A stretch of DNA of 64,000 bases from Sinorhizobium sp. RAC02 (lineage in GTDB: Bacteria > Pseudomonadota > Alphaproteobacteria > Rhizobiales > Rhizobiaceae): contig NZ_CP016452.1 of NCBI RefSeq assembly GCF_001713395.1, positions 930,001-994,000 of the forward strand, written 5' to 3'. Shown here one piece after another: positions 43,395 to 52,935 of this stretch. A program made the position numbers and the translations under genes. The notes below the pieces were generated by a model. That model was not told the DNA's origin. It worked only from the letters and a program-made list of their open reading frames with translations, and ran no database searches. Position 1 is the first letter of the stretch, and each line of letters begins with the position of its first letter.

Positions 43395-44695
43395 CGGGCT
43401 GCCTCCACCTTGGCTGCGAGCGGGAGCGGCCCAGCGTCCCTCGTCGTGCTCGGAAAGAAGGCCGGGCGTTTGATCCGCACGAGGCCGCGGGGTTTCCAGA
43501 TCATCATGATGACCATGAGCACGCCGAAGATCAGCACGCGGTATTCGGCAAAGTCACGCAAGAGTTCCGGCAGGATGGTGAGGACGAGGGCGGCGGCGAT
43601 CACGCCGACCGTCGAGCCGAGACCGCCGAGAACCACGATGGCGAGGATGAGAGCGGATTCGAAGAAGGTGAAGGATGTCGGGTTCACGAAGCCCTGATGG
43701 ACGGCGAAGAACACGCCGGCAAGCCCGCCCGTCGAGGCGCCGAGCATGAAGGCGGTGAGTTTCGTGAAGACGTGGTTCACGCCGAGCGAGCGGCAGGCGA
43801 TCTCGTCCTCGCGCAGCGCCTCCCACATGCGGCCGAGCGGCATGACGCGCAGGCGCTCCACGGCATAGATGACGAGGCAGACGACGAGGAACAGCACGAG
43901 GTAGATGAACCAGAATTTGTAGTCGGCGCTGTAGGGGATGCCGAGATAGTCGTGGATCGGCACGCCGCCCTGCTTGGCCGAGCGAGTGAATTCCAGGCCG
44001 AAAAGCGTCGGCGCGGGCACGGGCGCGCCATTCGGGCCGCCGGTGAATTCCAGCCAGTTGTTCAGCACGAGACGGATGATCTCGCCGAAGCCGAGCGTGA
44101 CGATCGCGAGGTAGTCGCCGTGCATCTTGAGGACAGGGAAGGCGAGAACCATGCCGAAGAGGCCGGCGAGGAAGGGGGCGATGACCAGCGCGCTCCAGAA
44201 GCCGAGCCCGAGATACTGATAGCCGAGCGCCAAAAGATAGGCCCCGACGGCATAGAAGGCGACGAAGCCGAGATCGAGCAGACCGGCGAGGCCGACGACG
44301 ATGTTCAGCCCCAGGCCGAGCAGACAATAGATCAGCGCGAGGATCGCGATGCCGAGGAAATACTTGTCCGCGAAGAAGGGCAGGCTGAGTCCGACAAGGA
44401 ACAGCAAGGCGAGGATCAGCATGGGCGACTTTTCCGTGCCGGTCATCACCGTAACGCCGACACCGCTGTCGGCCAGCTTGCGGGTCAGCGCCTGGCCAAG
44501 GCCGGTCATCTGGACGAGCGAGACGGCAATACGCCCTGCGGTGACGATGGCGGCGAGCAGGACGGCGCGCGTCAGCTCATTGCGGAACGAGAAACCCTCG
44601 AGCACGAGGCCAGAGATCGGGCCAAACAGGATGAGCGAGACGGTAAAGGTAAGAAGTGCCTGCTTGAAGAGCGTGCGGAGGCGGTTGGTTTGCAT
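43391..44695 (-). CDS. livM: Branched-chain amino-acid-type ABC transporter permease LivM
   Basis: A 434-residue inner-membrane permease with about ten helices. The N-terminal extension of roughly 110 residues is typical of LivM, and the family core is YCLLGLGLNIVVGLAGLLDLGF, MHGDYLAIVTLGFGEI and EIACRSLGVNHVFTKLTAFM. ATG 44695 follows GAGGAGAACGACC; the longer frame to 44710 overlaps livH. Pairs with LivH. Confidence 0.93.
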   Translation of the reverse strand: MQTNRLRTLFKQALLTFTVSLILFGPISGLVLEGFSFRNELTRAVLLAAIVTAGRIAVSLVQMTGLGQALTRKLADSGVGVTVMTGTEKSPMLILALLFLVGLSLPFFADKYFLGIAILALIYCLLGLGLNIVVGLAGLLDLGFVAFYAVGAYLLALGYQYLGLGFWSALVIAPFLAGLFGMVLAFPVLKMHGDYLAIVTLGFGEIIRLVLNNWLEFTGGPNGAPVPAPTLFGLEFTRSAKQGGVPIHDYLGIPYSADYKFWFIYLVLFLVVCLVIYAVERLRVMPLGRMWEALREDEIACRSLGVNHVFTKLTAFMLGASTGGLAGVFFAVHQGFVNPTSFTFFESALILAIVVLGGLGSTVGVIAAALVLTILPELLRDFAEYRVLIFGVLMVIMMIWKPRGLVRIKRPAFFPSTTRDAGPLPLAAKVEAAR

Positions 44696-44706
44696 GGTCG
44701 TTCTCC

Positions 44707-45624
44707 TCACACTTTCTGGATTTCCGGCCGGCCGAGCAGGCCATAGGGGCGGAAGAACAGTAGGGTGATGAGCAGCGCGAAGGCGAAGACGTCCTTGTAG
44801 TCGGTGCTGACATAACCGGCGAACAGCGCTTCCGTCAGGCCAAGCAGGATGCCGCCGAGCACGGCGCCGGGCAGCGAGCCAATGCCGCCGAGCACGGCCG
44901 CGGTAAAGGCCTTGATGCCCATGACGAAGCCGATGAAGAAGTTGAACGAACCGTAGTTGAAGGTGACGAGCACGCCGCCGACGGCAGCCGTCGCGGCGCC
45001 GATAACGAAGACTGTCGAGATGATTCGGTCAGTGTTGACGCCGAGCACGGCGGACATGCGGATGTTCTGCTGCGTTGCCCGGCATTCCCGGCCGATGCGG
45101 GTGTAGTTGATTACATAAGTGAGGATGCCCATGGCGATCAGCGAGGCGAAGAGGATGACCGTCTGCATGTAGGTGATCTGCGCGAAATGCACGCCGTCGC
45201 CGAAGCGGAAGGCGCCGCTGATCAGCGTCGGAACGCCCTGGTCGCGTGCGCCCTGCGAGATCTGCACGTAGCTTTGCAGCATCAGCGAAATGCCGATGGC
45301 GGAAATCAGCGGGGCAAGCTTGGTGGATCCTCGCAAAGGACGGTAGGCGACGCGCTCGATCGCCCAACCGTAGACGGCGGTGACGGCGCAGGTGATCACC
45401 AGCACGGAAATCAGCGCGAAGGGTACGGACTGGATGCCGAAGAAGGTGAGCACGGCAAGGGTTATCGCGGCGATATAGGCCGAGACCATGTAGACGTCGC
45501 CATGGGCGAAGTTGATCATGCGGATGACACCGTAGACCATGGTGTATCCGACGGCGATCAGCCCGTAGATCGTGCCGAGCGTGATGCCGTTGAACAATTG
45601 CTGGACCAGGATGTAGACGTCCAT
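44707..45624 (-). CDS. livH: Branched-chain amino-acid-type ABC transporter permease LivH
   Basis: A 305-residue permease with about eight hydrophobic helices and the LivH core GITLGTIYGLIAVGYTMVYG, MINFAHGDVYMVSAYIA and KAFTAAVLGGIGSLPGAVLG. It ends 11 bases before livM begins. Its start lies 81 bases from the binding-protein gene, which heads the operon. Confidence 0.93.
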   Translation of the reverse strand: MDVYILVQQLFNGITLGTIYGLIAVGYTMVYGVIRMINFAHGDVYMVSAYIAAITLAVLTFFGIQSVPFALISVLVITCAVTAVYGWAIERVAYRPLRGSTKLAPLISAIGISLMLQSYVQISQGARDQGVPTLISGAFRFGDGVHFAQITYMQTVILFASLIAMGILTYVINYTRIGRECRATQQNIRMSAVLGVNTDRIISTVFVIGAATAAVGGVLVTFNYGSFNFFIGFVMGIKAFTAAVLGGIGSLPGAVLGGILLGLTEALFAGYVSTDYKDVFAFALLITLLFFRPYGLLGRPEIQKV

Positions 45625-45705
45625 GGTGAACCCTTCTCTTCAAATCTTGCGGGCATGGCGAAACCAGCCGGACGCCCATGTCCGGCTGGTCCGGGCAGGC
45701 CTGCC

Positions 45706-46821
45706 TTAGTTCACGAGAGCCGGGGTTCCCTTGTCGTCGAAGGTGTAGAAGACGAACTTGAAGTCCTTGATGTCGCCCTTTTCATCCCAGGTGATCTTGC
45801 CGATGGCGGAATCGACCGTGTTGGCACGCAGCCAGTCGGCCTGCGCCTTCAAGTCTTCGCCTGCCTTCAGCGCCGCCACGACCGCCTGCGCATTGGCGTA
45901 GCCGTAGAGCACGTAATTTGCCGGTGTGACGTTGGCCTTAGTCAGGGCGTCCTGCACGTCCTTGGTCGACGGATCGGCCAGCGGATCGGGCGTTGCCGAA
46001 TAGTAAACATCCTTGAGGTTGGCCCCGCCGCCGGCCGCAGCCACGAGTTCTGCCTGGGCGAAGGAATCGCCGCTGACGAAGACGACGTCGACGCCCTGTT
46101 CCTTGAGCTGGCGGATAAGCGGGCCGCCTTCCGGAATGAGGCCGCCGAAATAGACGGCGTTCGCGCCCGTGCTCTTGATCTTGGTGACGAGCGCGTTGAA
46201 GTCGCGTTCGCCGCGCGTCAGGCCCTCATAGAGCACCGGCGTGATGCCACGCGCCTCGATGGTCTTCTTCACGGCGTCGACCAGGCCCTGGCCGTAGGTG
46301 TCCTTGTCGTGGATCAGCGCGATCTTGTCCCGCTTCAGCGTGTCGAGGATGAAGCCGCCGGCAACGACGGCCTGCTGGTCGTCACGCCCGCAGCCGCGGA
46401 ACAGGTTGTCGAAGCCGCGATCCGTCACGGCCGGGTTGGTCGAGGACGGCGTCATTTCGAGGATGCCGGCGTCGTTGTAGATTTCGGAAGCCGGGATCGT
46501 GCTCGACGAGCAGAAGTGGCCGATCACGGCCTGCACCTTGTCCTGATCGACGAAGCGGTTGGCGACCGCGACTGCCTGCTTCGGCTCGCAGGCGTCGTCG
46601 CCCTTCACCAGCTCGATCTGCTTGCCGTTGATGCCGCCGCTCGCGTTCACGCCGTTCACATAGGCCGAGACGCCATCGAAGACCTGCTCGCCAAATGTGG
46701 CGTTGGCGCCGGTATAGGGACCGGCAACGCCGATCTTGATCGTGTCGGCGGCAAAGGCCGGCGCAAGCAGGAGCGCGGATGCGATGGCGGTGGCAGCGAA
46801 GAGTTTCGAAATGGATGTCAT
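45706..46821 (-). CDS. livJ: Liv-type ABC transporter substrate-binding protein
   Basis: A 371-residue binding protein of the Leu/Ile/Val/amide class. A signal peptide of about 25 residues (ending LLLAPAFAAD) precedes TIKIGVAGPYTGANATFG. Ligand-pocket segments include KGDDACEPKQAVAVANRF, IGHFCSSSTIPASEIYNDA and ALIHDKDTYGQGLVDAV. The Liv family also binds amides, urea and aromatic compounds, so leucine is not assured. Its promoter shares the gap with hyuA, where a GntR-like operator lies. Confidence 0.92.
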   Translation of the reverse strand: MTSISKLFAATAIASALLLAPAFAADTIKIGVAGPYTGANATFGEQVFDGVSAYVNGVNASGGINGKQIELVKGDDACEPKQAVAVANRFVDQDKVQAVIGHFCSSSTIPASEIYNDAGILEMTPSSTNPAVTDRGFDNLFRGCGRDDQQAVVAGGFILDTLKRDKIALIHDKDTYGQGLVDAVKKTIEARGITPVLYEGLTRGERDFNALVTKIKSTGANAVYFGGLIPEGGPLIRQLKEQGVDVVFVSGDSFAQAELVAAAGGGANLKDVYYSATPDPLADPSTKDVQDALTKANVTPANYVLYGYANAQAVVAALKAGEDLKAQADWLRANTVDSAIGKITWDEKGDIKDFKFVFYTFDDKGTPALVN

Positions 46822-46990
46822 GAAAGGCTTCCCTCTGGTTAAGCCGTTGATGTTCTTCGTTTCGACGCGTGTTTTTCCGCGTTCGGTCTTCTTGTTGCAG
46901 CCGAGCCATTCGCCTTTTCAGGACGTGCGGCAGCCGGCGTCATGTCTTGATTGCGACGGTTTCTGTGTCGCGATCCGACTTCAATTTCAG

Positions 46991-47018
46991 TTGACACATG
47001 TATGATAAGTGATATATC
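46991..47018 (+). promoter_or_regulatory. hyuA promoter overlapped by a GntR/FCD operator
   Basis: TTGACA (46991-46996) and TATATC (47013-47018) with 16 bases between them form a good sigma-70 pair. CATGTATGATAAGTGATA lies between and over them. The same sequence with one change recurs at 56621-56639 near the GntR gene, and its core ATAAGTGATA at 59721-59730. The position favours repression. This is the key content of the 324-base gap 46822-47145. Confidence 0.6.
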
Positions 47019-47145
47019 CAAAATCCGTCAAGCGGAAATCTTGCATCGGCGCGCCGGGCATGAAAACCTGATGTGCCAGAGGTTCGGCCGGCGGTCGCGC
47101 CGGATGGGATTCGATGCCGAAAGGTGCCTGAATGTGGGGAATGAC

Positions 47146-49230
47146 ATGGTGAGCAATGCGCCGCGGAACTGCCGGGTGGGTGTCGACATCGGGGGCACGT
47201 TTACGGACATCGCCCTCGATCTGGATGGCGTGCTCCATTCGACAAAGGTGCTGACCGATTATACCGGCCCCGAGCGGGCCATCCTGAAGGGGGTCGTCGC
47301 CGTCGCCGAGATGGCGGGCATCGGGCTTTCGGAGATCGATCTTCTGATCCACGGTACTACGCTCGCCACAAACGCGCTGATCGAGCGGCGCGGTGCCAGG
47401 ACCGCTTTCGTCACGACGGAAGGGTTTCGCGACACGCTGGAAATGCGCACGGAAAACCGCTTCGAGCAGTATGATCTCAACATCGTCTTGCCGCCGGCGC
47501 TCATCGCCCGCGCTGATCGTTTCGTGGTGCGCGAGCGCACGAATGCCGCCGGCAAGGTGCTGCTGGCGATCGATGACGCCTCCGTAGAGGCCGTCGTTTC
47601 GGCGATTGCGGCGGGCGGTTATGAGAGCGTCGCCATCGGCTTCATCCACGCCTATGCGAATGGCGCACACGAGGCCGCCGTGCGCGATGCGATCCTCAAG
47701 CGCCTGCCGCATGTCTCCGTGTCGATTTCGTCTGAAGTCTCGCCGCAGATGCGCGAATTCGAGCGCTTCAACACGGTCTGCGCCAATGCCTATGTGAAGC
47801 CGGCGATCAAATCCTATCTCGACCGGCTCGTCGTCTCGCTGAAGGAGATCGGCGTCCGCTGCCCGGTCTTCATGATCCATTCCGGCGGCGGCATCGTCTC
47901 CGTCGAAAGCGCCTCCGAATTCCCGGTGCGCCTCGTCGAATCCGGCCCCGCGGGCGGCGCGATCTTCGCCGCCGACATCGCGCGGCGCCATGGGCTGGAC
48001 ACCGTGCTGTCCTTCGACATGGGCGGCACGACGGCAAAGATCTGCCTGATCGAAAACCAGGTGCCGAAGACCGCAAAAACCTTCGAGGTCGCGCGCACCT
48101 ACCGCTTCCGCAAAGGCTCCGGCATGCCGATCTCCATACCGGTGGTCGAGATGGTGGAAATCGGCGCCGGCGGCGGTTCCATCGCCTCCGTGGATGGTAT
48201 GCGCCAGATCCGCGTCGGACCGCATTCGGCGGCCTCCGAGCCAGGCCCGGCCTGCTACCAGCGCGGCGGCAAGAACCCAACGGTGACGGACGCCGACCTC
48301 ATCCTCGGCAAGCTTGATCCCGACAATTTCGCCGGTGGCGCCATTCCACTCTCCGTCGCGGCCAGCCGGCAGGCAATGGCCGACGATATCGGCACGGTGA
48401 TCGGCCTCGATCCGGACGGCGCCGCTTACGGCACTTGCGAGATGGTGGACGAGAACATGGCCAATGCCGGCCGCGTGCACACCGTTGAGAATGGCAAGAA
48501 CATTGCCGATTTCACCATGATCACCTTCGGCGGCGCCGGTCCGCTGCATGCCGCAAGACTTTGCGAGAAGATGGGCATTTCCACCTTCCTCGTGCCGGCG
48601 GGCGCCGGTGTCGGGTCGGCCATCGGGTTCCTGCGCGCGCCCTTCGGTTATGAATCCATCCGCAGCGCCGTCTTCAATCTGTCCAGCTTCGACTTTGCCG
48701 AGGCGAACAAGCTGGTCGATTCCATGCAGGCGGAAGCACTGGGCTTCGTCGAAGGTGGGCTCGATAGCGGCGCGCCGGTGATCGAGCGCACGCTCTTCAT
48801 GCGTTACGCGGGGCAGGGCTGGGACATTCCGGTACCGCTCGATGCGGAAAAGTTCGGTGCCGGCAGTGCAGGGACACTCGCCGTGCGGTTCGAAACGGAA
48901 TACGAGCGCTTCTTCGGCCGCGCCATCGAAGGCCTCGATATCGAGGTCGTGAGCTGGTCGGTCAAGGCAAGTTCGCCACTGCCCCCGGCCGCCCGCGTCG
49001 CCGCCGTTGGTGAAGGCAGCGTCGTGACGCCGGCCAAGACCCGCCGCCTGTTCGAAGCAGGGCAAGGCACGTTCCTAGACGCCGGCATCCATGAGCGTGA
49101 CGGCCTGAAACCCGGCGATGTCGTGAAAGGCCCCGCCATTGTGGTGGAGCGCGAAACCTCGACCATGCTAACCGCCGCCTTCAAGGCCATCGTGCAGAAC
49201 GACGGCTGCCTGCTCGTCACCCGGCTGTAA
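47146..49230 (+). CDS. hyuA: Hydantoinase/oxoprolinase A-type subunit
   Basis: A 694-residue ATP-dependent amidohydrolase subunit. The actin-like ATPase motifs RVGVDIGGTFTDIALD at the start and SFDMGGTTAKICL near 290 are clear, with HGTTLATNALIERRG and FGGAGPLHAARLCEKMG. With HyuB it hydrolyses a cyclic amide such as hydantoin or 5-oxoproline, or carboxylates ketones in acetone-carboxylase relatives. ATG 47146 follows GTGGGGA; the frame is open to 46951 across the promoter. The hyuB start is 12 bases away. Confidence 0.9.
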   Translation: MVSNAPRNCRVGVDIGGTFTDIALDLDGVLHSTKVLTDYTGPERAILKGVVAVAEMAGIGLSEIDLLIHGTTLATNALIERRGARTAFVTTEGFRDTLEMRTENRFEQYDLNIVLPPALIARADRFVVRERTNAAGKVLLAIDDASVEAVVSAIAAGGYESVAIGFIHAYANGAHEAAVRDAILKRLPHVSVSISSEVSPQMREFERFNTVCANAYVKPAIKSYLDRLVVSLKEIGVRCPVFMIHSGGGIVSVESASEFPVRLVESGPAGGAIFAADIARRHGLDTVLSFDMGGTTAKICLIENQVPKTAKTFEVARTYRFRKGSGMPISIPVVEMVEIGAGGGSIASVDGMRQIRVGPHSAASEPGPACYQRGGKNPTVTDADLILGKLDPDNFAGGAIPLSVAASRQAMADDIGTVIGLDPDGAAYGTCEMVDENMANAGRVHTVENGKNIADFTMITFGGAGPLHAARLCEKMGISTFLVPAGAGVGSAIGFLRAPFGYESIRSAVFNLSSFDFAEANKLVDSMQAEALGFVEGGLDSGAPVIERTLFMRYAGQGWDIPVPLDAEKFGAGSAGTLAVRFETEYERFFGRAIEGLDIEVVSWSVKASSPLPPAARVAAVGEGSVVTPAKTRRLFEAGQGTFLDAGIHERDGLKPGDVVKGPAIVVERETSTMLTAAFKAIVQNDGCLLVTRL

Positions 49231-49241
49231 GGATAGAACCG

Positions 49242-50900
49242 ATGAACCAGTCGATGATCGATATCCATATGCAGGTCATGTGGAACCGCCTGATCTCCGT
49301 TGTGGAAGAGCAGGCCCAGACGCTGATCCGTACTGCCTTCTCTACCTCGGTGCGCGAGGCGGGCGACCTGTCTGCCGGCGTCTTCGATCTGGAAGGCCGC
49401 ATGCTGGCGCAGGCCGTCACCGGCACGCCAGGACACGTCAATGCCATGGCGGAATCCGTCGCGCATTTCATCCGCGACATCGGCCCGGAAAACATCTTTG
49501 AAGGCGATGTCTACATCACCAACGACCCGTGGAAGGGCACCGGGCACCTGCACGACATCACCGTCGTCACCCCCTCCTTCCACCATGGCAAACTGGTCGG
49601 CTACTTCGCCTCCACCGCCCATGTTGTGGATGTCGGCGGACGCGGCTTCGGTCCGGATGCGCGCGAAGTCTATGAGGAAGGCTTGTTCATCCCGATCATG
49701 AAGTTCTTCGAGCGCGGCGAACTGAACCGCACGCTCATCCATATCGTGCGCAACAATGTGCGCGAGAACGACAAGGTGGTCGGCGACTTCCATGCCCTTG
49801 CCGCCTGCAACGAGACCGGCCATCGCCGCCTCATCGACATGCTGACGGAATTCAACCTCGAAGATCTTTCGATGATCGGCGGCTTCATCCTCAAGCACAG
49901 CCGCGAGGCAACGCTGGAGCGCTTGAGGAACCTGCCGCACGGCACTTGGTCCTACAGCCTCGATCTCGATGGTTACGATGAGCCGGTGCACCTCGCGGCA
50001 AAACTCACCATCGGGCCGGAGGGCGTGCTGGTCGATTTCGATGGCACTTCCGGCATGAGCAAGTTCGGAATCAACGTGCCGCTCGTCTATGCCAAGGCCT
50101 ATGCCTGCTACGGCATCAAATGTGTCGTGGCGCCGGAAATTCCCAACAATGCGGCCTCGCTTGCGCCCTTCGACATCGCGGCGCCCGAAGGCTGCATTCT
50201 CAACGCCAAGCGGCCAGCGCCCGTCGCCGTGCGCCATGTGCTCGGCCATTTCGTGCCGGATCTCGTGCTCGGCGCGCTGCACCAGGCATTGCCCGGCCAG
50301 GTGCCGGCGGAAGGCGCGAGCGCGCTGTGGAACCTGCATATGAGCGTGCGCCCCGTCGCCGACCAGATCGGTGGCAAGGGCGCGGAAATCCTGATGTTCA
50401 ACTCCGGCGGCTCCGGCGCGCGCGCAGCACTAGACGGCCTCAACGCAACGGCCTTCCCGAGCGGCGTGCACACCATGCCGATCGAGGCGACGGAAAACGT
50501 TGGTCCGGTCATCATCTGGCGCAAGGAACTGCGCGAGGGCTCCGGCGGCGCGGGTGCGCAACGCGGCGGCCTCGGCCAGATGATCGAGATCGAGGCGGCC
50601 GAGGGTTATTCCTTCCGCTTCTCCGCCATGTTCGATCGCCTGCACCATCCGGCCCGCGGCCGCGATGGCGGCCTCGACGGTGCGCCCGGCGGTGTAGCGC
50701 TCGATGACGGCACGGCATTGAAGGGCAAAGGCCTGCAATTCGTACCCGAAGGCCGGCGGCTGGTTCTCTCGCTGCCCGGCGGCGGGGGCTATGGTGAACC
50801 GGCAGTACGCCCCGCAGATGCCGTCGCCCATGACGTCAAGCACGGTTACATCACAGAGGAACAGGCCGCGCTTTATGGCAAGGTGGGAGAAAAGGCATGA
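49242..50900 (+). CDS. hyuB: Hydantoinase/oxoprolinase B-type subunit
   Basis: A 552-residue partner of HyuA. Family features are the N-terminal QVMWNRLISVVEEQAQTLIRTAFSTSVREAGDLS, cut here only for position, then GDVYITNDPWKGTGHLHDI near residue 88 and VAFADGTALKGK-like VALDDGTALKGK at the end. It should form the catalytic complex with HyuA in the cytoplasm. The ATGA overlap with the aminotransferase gene shows tight coupling. Substrate not readable. Confidence 0.9.
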   Translation: MNQSMIDIHMQVMWNRLISVVEEQAQTLIRTAFSTSVREAGDLSAGVFDLEGRMLAQAVTGTPGHVNAMAESVAHFIRDIGPENIFEGDVYITNDPWKGTGHLHDITVVTPSFHHGKLVGYFASTAHVVDVGGRGFGPDAREVYEEGLFIPIMKFFERGELNRTLIHIVRNNVRENDKVVGDFHALAACNETGHRRLIDMLTEFNLEDLSMIGGFILKHSREATLERLRNLPHGTWSYSLDLDGYDEPVHLAAKLTIGPEGVLVDFDGTSGMSKFGINVPLVYAKAYACYGIKCVVAPEIPNNAASLAPFDIAAPEGCILNAKRPAPVAVRHVLGHFVPDLVLGALHQALPGQVPAEGASALWNLHMSVRPVADQIGGKGAEILMFNSGGSGARAALDGLNATAFPSGVHTMPIEATENVGPVIIWRKELREGSGGAGAQRGGLGQMIEIEAAEGYSFRFSAMFDRLHHPARGRDGGLDGAPGGVALDDGTALKGKGLQFVPEGRRLVLSLPGGGGYGEPAVRPADAVAHDVKHGYITEEQAALYGKVGEKA

Positions 50901-52108
50901 ACATGATCGTGTTTGAAAGCGCGCGGGCATCCACGATAAAATCCTCGCCCTCTATGGCCGTTTCCATGGCGGCCAAGGCCATGCGGGCGAAGGGCGAACC
51001 CGTCATCGATCTGTCGCTCGGCGAGCCGGACTTCGACACGCCGGCCCATATCGTGGACGCCGCAGTGGACGCGATGAGGCGGGGTATTACGCGATACACT
51101 GCACCGGACGGCCTTCCCGAGTTGCGCGAGGCGATCGTCAGAAAATTCAAGCGCGAGAACGGCCTCGACTATGCCCTGGATGAGATTTCCATCGGCAACG
51201 GTGCCAAGCAGATCCTGTTCAACGCCTTTCTCGGCACACTGGAGCCCGGCGACGAGGTGGTGGTGCCGGCACCCTACTGGGTCTCGTATACAGACATCGT
51301 CATCCTGCACGGCGGCGTGCCGAAGATCGTTGTTTGCGGCGTGGAGGACGACTTCAAGATCACGCCGGAGCGACTGGAAGCGGCGATCACGCCGAAGACC
51401 CGCTGGTTCCTGTTCAATTCACCGTCCAACCCGACCGGGGCGATCTACGCCGCCGACGAACTGAAGGCGCTGGGTGACGTGTTGGCGCGCCATCCCCGCG
51501 TCGCTGTCATGTCGGACGAGATCTATGAGCACATCGTCTGCGGTGATGTGCCCTTTACGTCCTTTGCAAATGCCTGCCCGGATCTGCGCGACCGCACGCT
51601 TCTCATCAACGGTGTCTCCAAGGCCTATGCGATGACCGGCTGGCGGCTTGGTTATGCGGCGGGTCCGAAGAGCCTGACGAAGGTCCTGAACAAGATGCAG
51701 TCGCAGAGCACGACGTGCCCATCGTCGATCACGCAGGTTGCGGCCGCGGCGGCGCTCAATAGCCCGCAAGATTTCGTGGCAACCGCCGTCGCTGAATACA
51801 AGGCGCGCGGCGAACTCGTGACGACGGGTTTCAGTGCGATTCCCGGCCTTGAGGTGCGCGCGCCGGAGGGGGCTTTCTACCTCTTCCCGAAATGCGCCGC
51901 TCATATCGGCAAGACAGCTCCGGATGGCACCGTCATTGACAACGATACGGCGCTCGCCGCCTACCTGCTGAGGGAAGGCAAGGTCGCGACAGTGCCGGGC
52001 GCCGCCTTCGGCGTCGAGCCCTATATCCGCCTGTCCTTCGCCACCTCGCGCGACAATCTCACGCTCGCCATCGACCGCATCGCCGATGCACTCGCCCGGC
52101 TTCGCTAG
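50897..52108 (+). CDS. PLP-dependent class I/II aminotransferase
   Basis: A 403-residue fold-type I enzyme close to bacterial aspartate aminotransferases. Visible are DLSLGEPDFDTPAHIVDAA, ITRYTAPDGLPELREAI, the cofactor residues in NSPSNPTGAIY and VMSDEIYEHIV, the PLP Lys in INGVSKAYAMTGWRLGYA (near residue 243) and YIRLSFATS at the end with the carboxylate-binding Arg. In this operon it may transaminate the amino acid released by HyuAB. Start overlaps the hyuB stop. Confidence 0.92.
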   Translation: MNMIVFESARASTIKSSPSMAVSMAAKAMRAKGEPVIDLSLGEPDFDTPAHIVDAAVDAMRRGITRYTAPDGLPELREAIVRKFKRENGLDYALDEISIGNGAKQILFNAFLGTLEPGDEVVVPAPYWVSYTDIVILHGGVPKIVVCGVEDDFKITPERLEAAITPKTRWFLFNSPSNPTGAIYAADELKALGDVLARHPRVAVMSDEIYEHIVCGDVPFTSFANACPDLRDRTLLINGVSKAYAMTGWRLGYAAGPKSLTKVLNKMQSQSTTCPSSITQVAAAAALNSPQDFVATAVAEYKARGELVTTGFSAIPGLEVRAPEGAFYLFPKCAAHIGKTAPDGTVIDNDTALAAYLLREGKVATVPGAAFGVEPYIRLSFATSRDNLTLAIDRIADALARLR

Positions 52109-52120
52109 GAGGAACCGACC

Positions 52121-52927
52121 ATGTCCCATTTCCAGAAAGTTCTTCTGACGGGTGCTGCCGGCGGCGTCGGCACGGCGCTTCGCCAGTCCGGCACGCGGCT
52201 CGGCAGGGTCGTGCGGCTGTCCGACCGCAAGCCCTGCGAAAACATCGGGTCGCACGAAGAGGATTTTCCGCTCGAGCTTGCCGATTTCGATGCGGTTTCG
52301 GAGGCGGTGAAGGGTTGCGACGCCATCGTGCATCTCGGCGGCCAGCCGCTGGAAGCCGAATGGAAGACGATCCTCGATAGCAACATTTCCGGCGGCTATA
52401 ACATCTACGAGGCCGCGCGCCAGCACGGCGTCAAGCGCATCGTCTATGCCAGTTCCGTGCATGCGATCGGTTATTACGAGCGCACCGAGACGATCGACGG
52501 CACCGTGCCGACCCGGCCGGACAGCCTCTACGGTGTGTCGAAAACCTTCGTGGAAAATCTCGGTCGCTACTATTTCGACAAGTTCGGGATCGAGACGGTC
52601 AGTATCCGCATCGGATCCTGCTTCCCGGAGCCGACAGACCGCAGGCACCTCATTACATGGCTGTCCTATCGCGACTGCCGCCAGCTTGTCGAAAAGAGCC
52701 TGTCGGCCCCGCGCGTCGGCTTCATGGTCGCCTATGGCATGTCGAACAATGCGCAGGCCTTCTGGGACAATCGCACCGCCGCCGTGCTCGGCTATAAACC
52801 GCAAGACAGCGCCGACGATTATGCCGACAAGGTTTTTGCCAGCACGGAACAGGGGGACCCGAACGATCCGGCCGTGCGCTACCAGGGCGGCAGCTTCTGC
52901 GCGGCCGGCCACTTCGAAGACAAGTGA
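52121..52927 (+). CDS. NAD-dependent epimerase/dehydratase-type protein, uronate-dehydrogenase-like
   Basis: A 268-residue extended SDR. Cofactor motif LLTGAAGGVGTALR, AIVHLGGQPLEAEW, then the Ser in VYASSVHAIGYYER and the Tyr/Lys pair in SLYGVSKTFVENLGRYY. The length and HLGG/SSVHAIGYY pattern match Agrobacterium-type uronate dehydrogenase. Uronate oxidation is odd beside a hydantoinase and amine-handling enzymes, so another aldose-like or amino-sugar substrate is possible. Confidence 0.85.
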   Translation: MSHFQKVLLTGAAGGVGTALRQSGTRLGRVVRLSDRKPCENIGSHEEDFPLELADFDAVSEAVKGCDAIVHLGGQPLEAEWKTILDSNISGGYNIYEAARQHGVKRIVYASSVHAIGYYERTETIDGTVPTRPDSLYGVSKTFVENLGRYYFDKFGIETVSIRIGSCFPEPTDRRHLITWLSYRDCRQLVEKSLSAPRVGFMVAYGMSNNAQAFWDNRTAAVLGYKPQDSADDYADKVFASTEQGDPNDPAVRYQGGSFCAAGHFEDK

Positions 52928-52935
52928 GGGCGACG

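Noticed and set aside
46987..49065. 692-codon open frame antisense to hyuA
   Set aside because: It mirrors the HyuA codons, has no family-like motif, and the sense frame is an unmistakable hydantoinase subunit. GC-rich third positions create such frames.
48804..50339. 511-codon open frame antisense to hyuA/hyuB
   Set aside because: Shadow frame across two confirmed genes; His/Arg-rich composition without domains.
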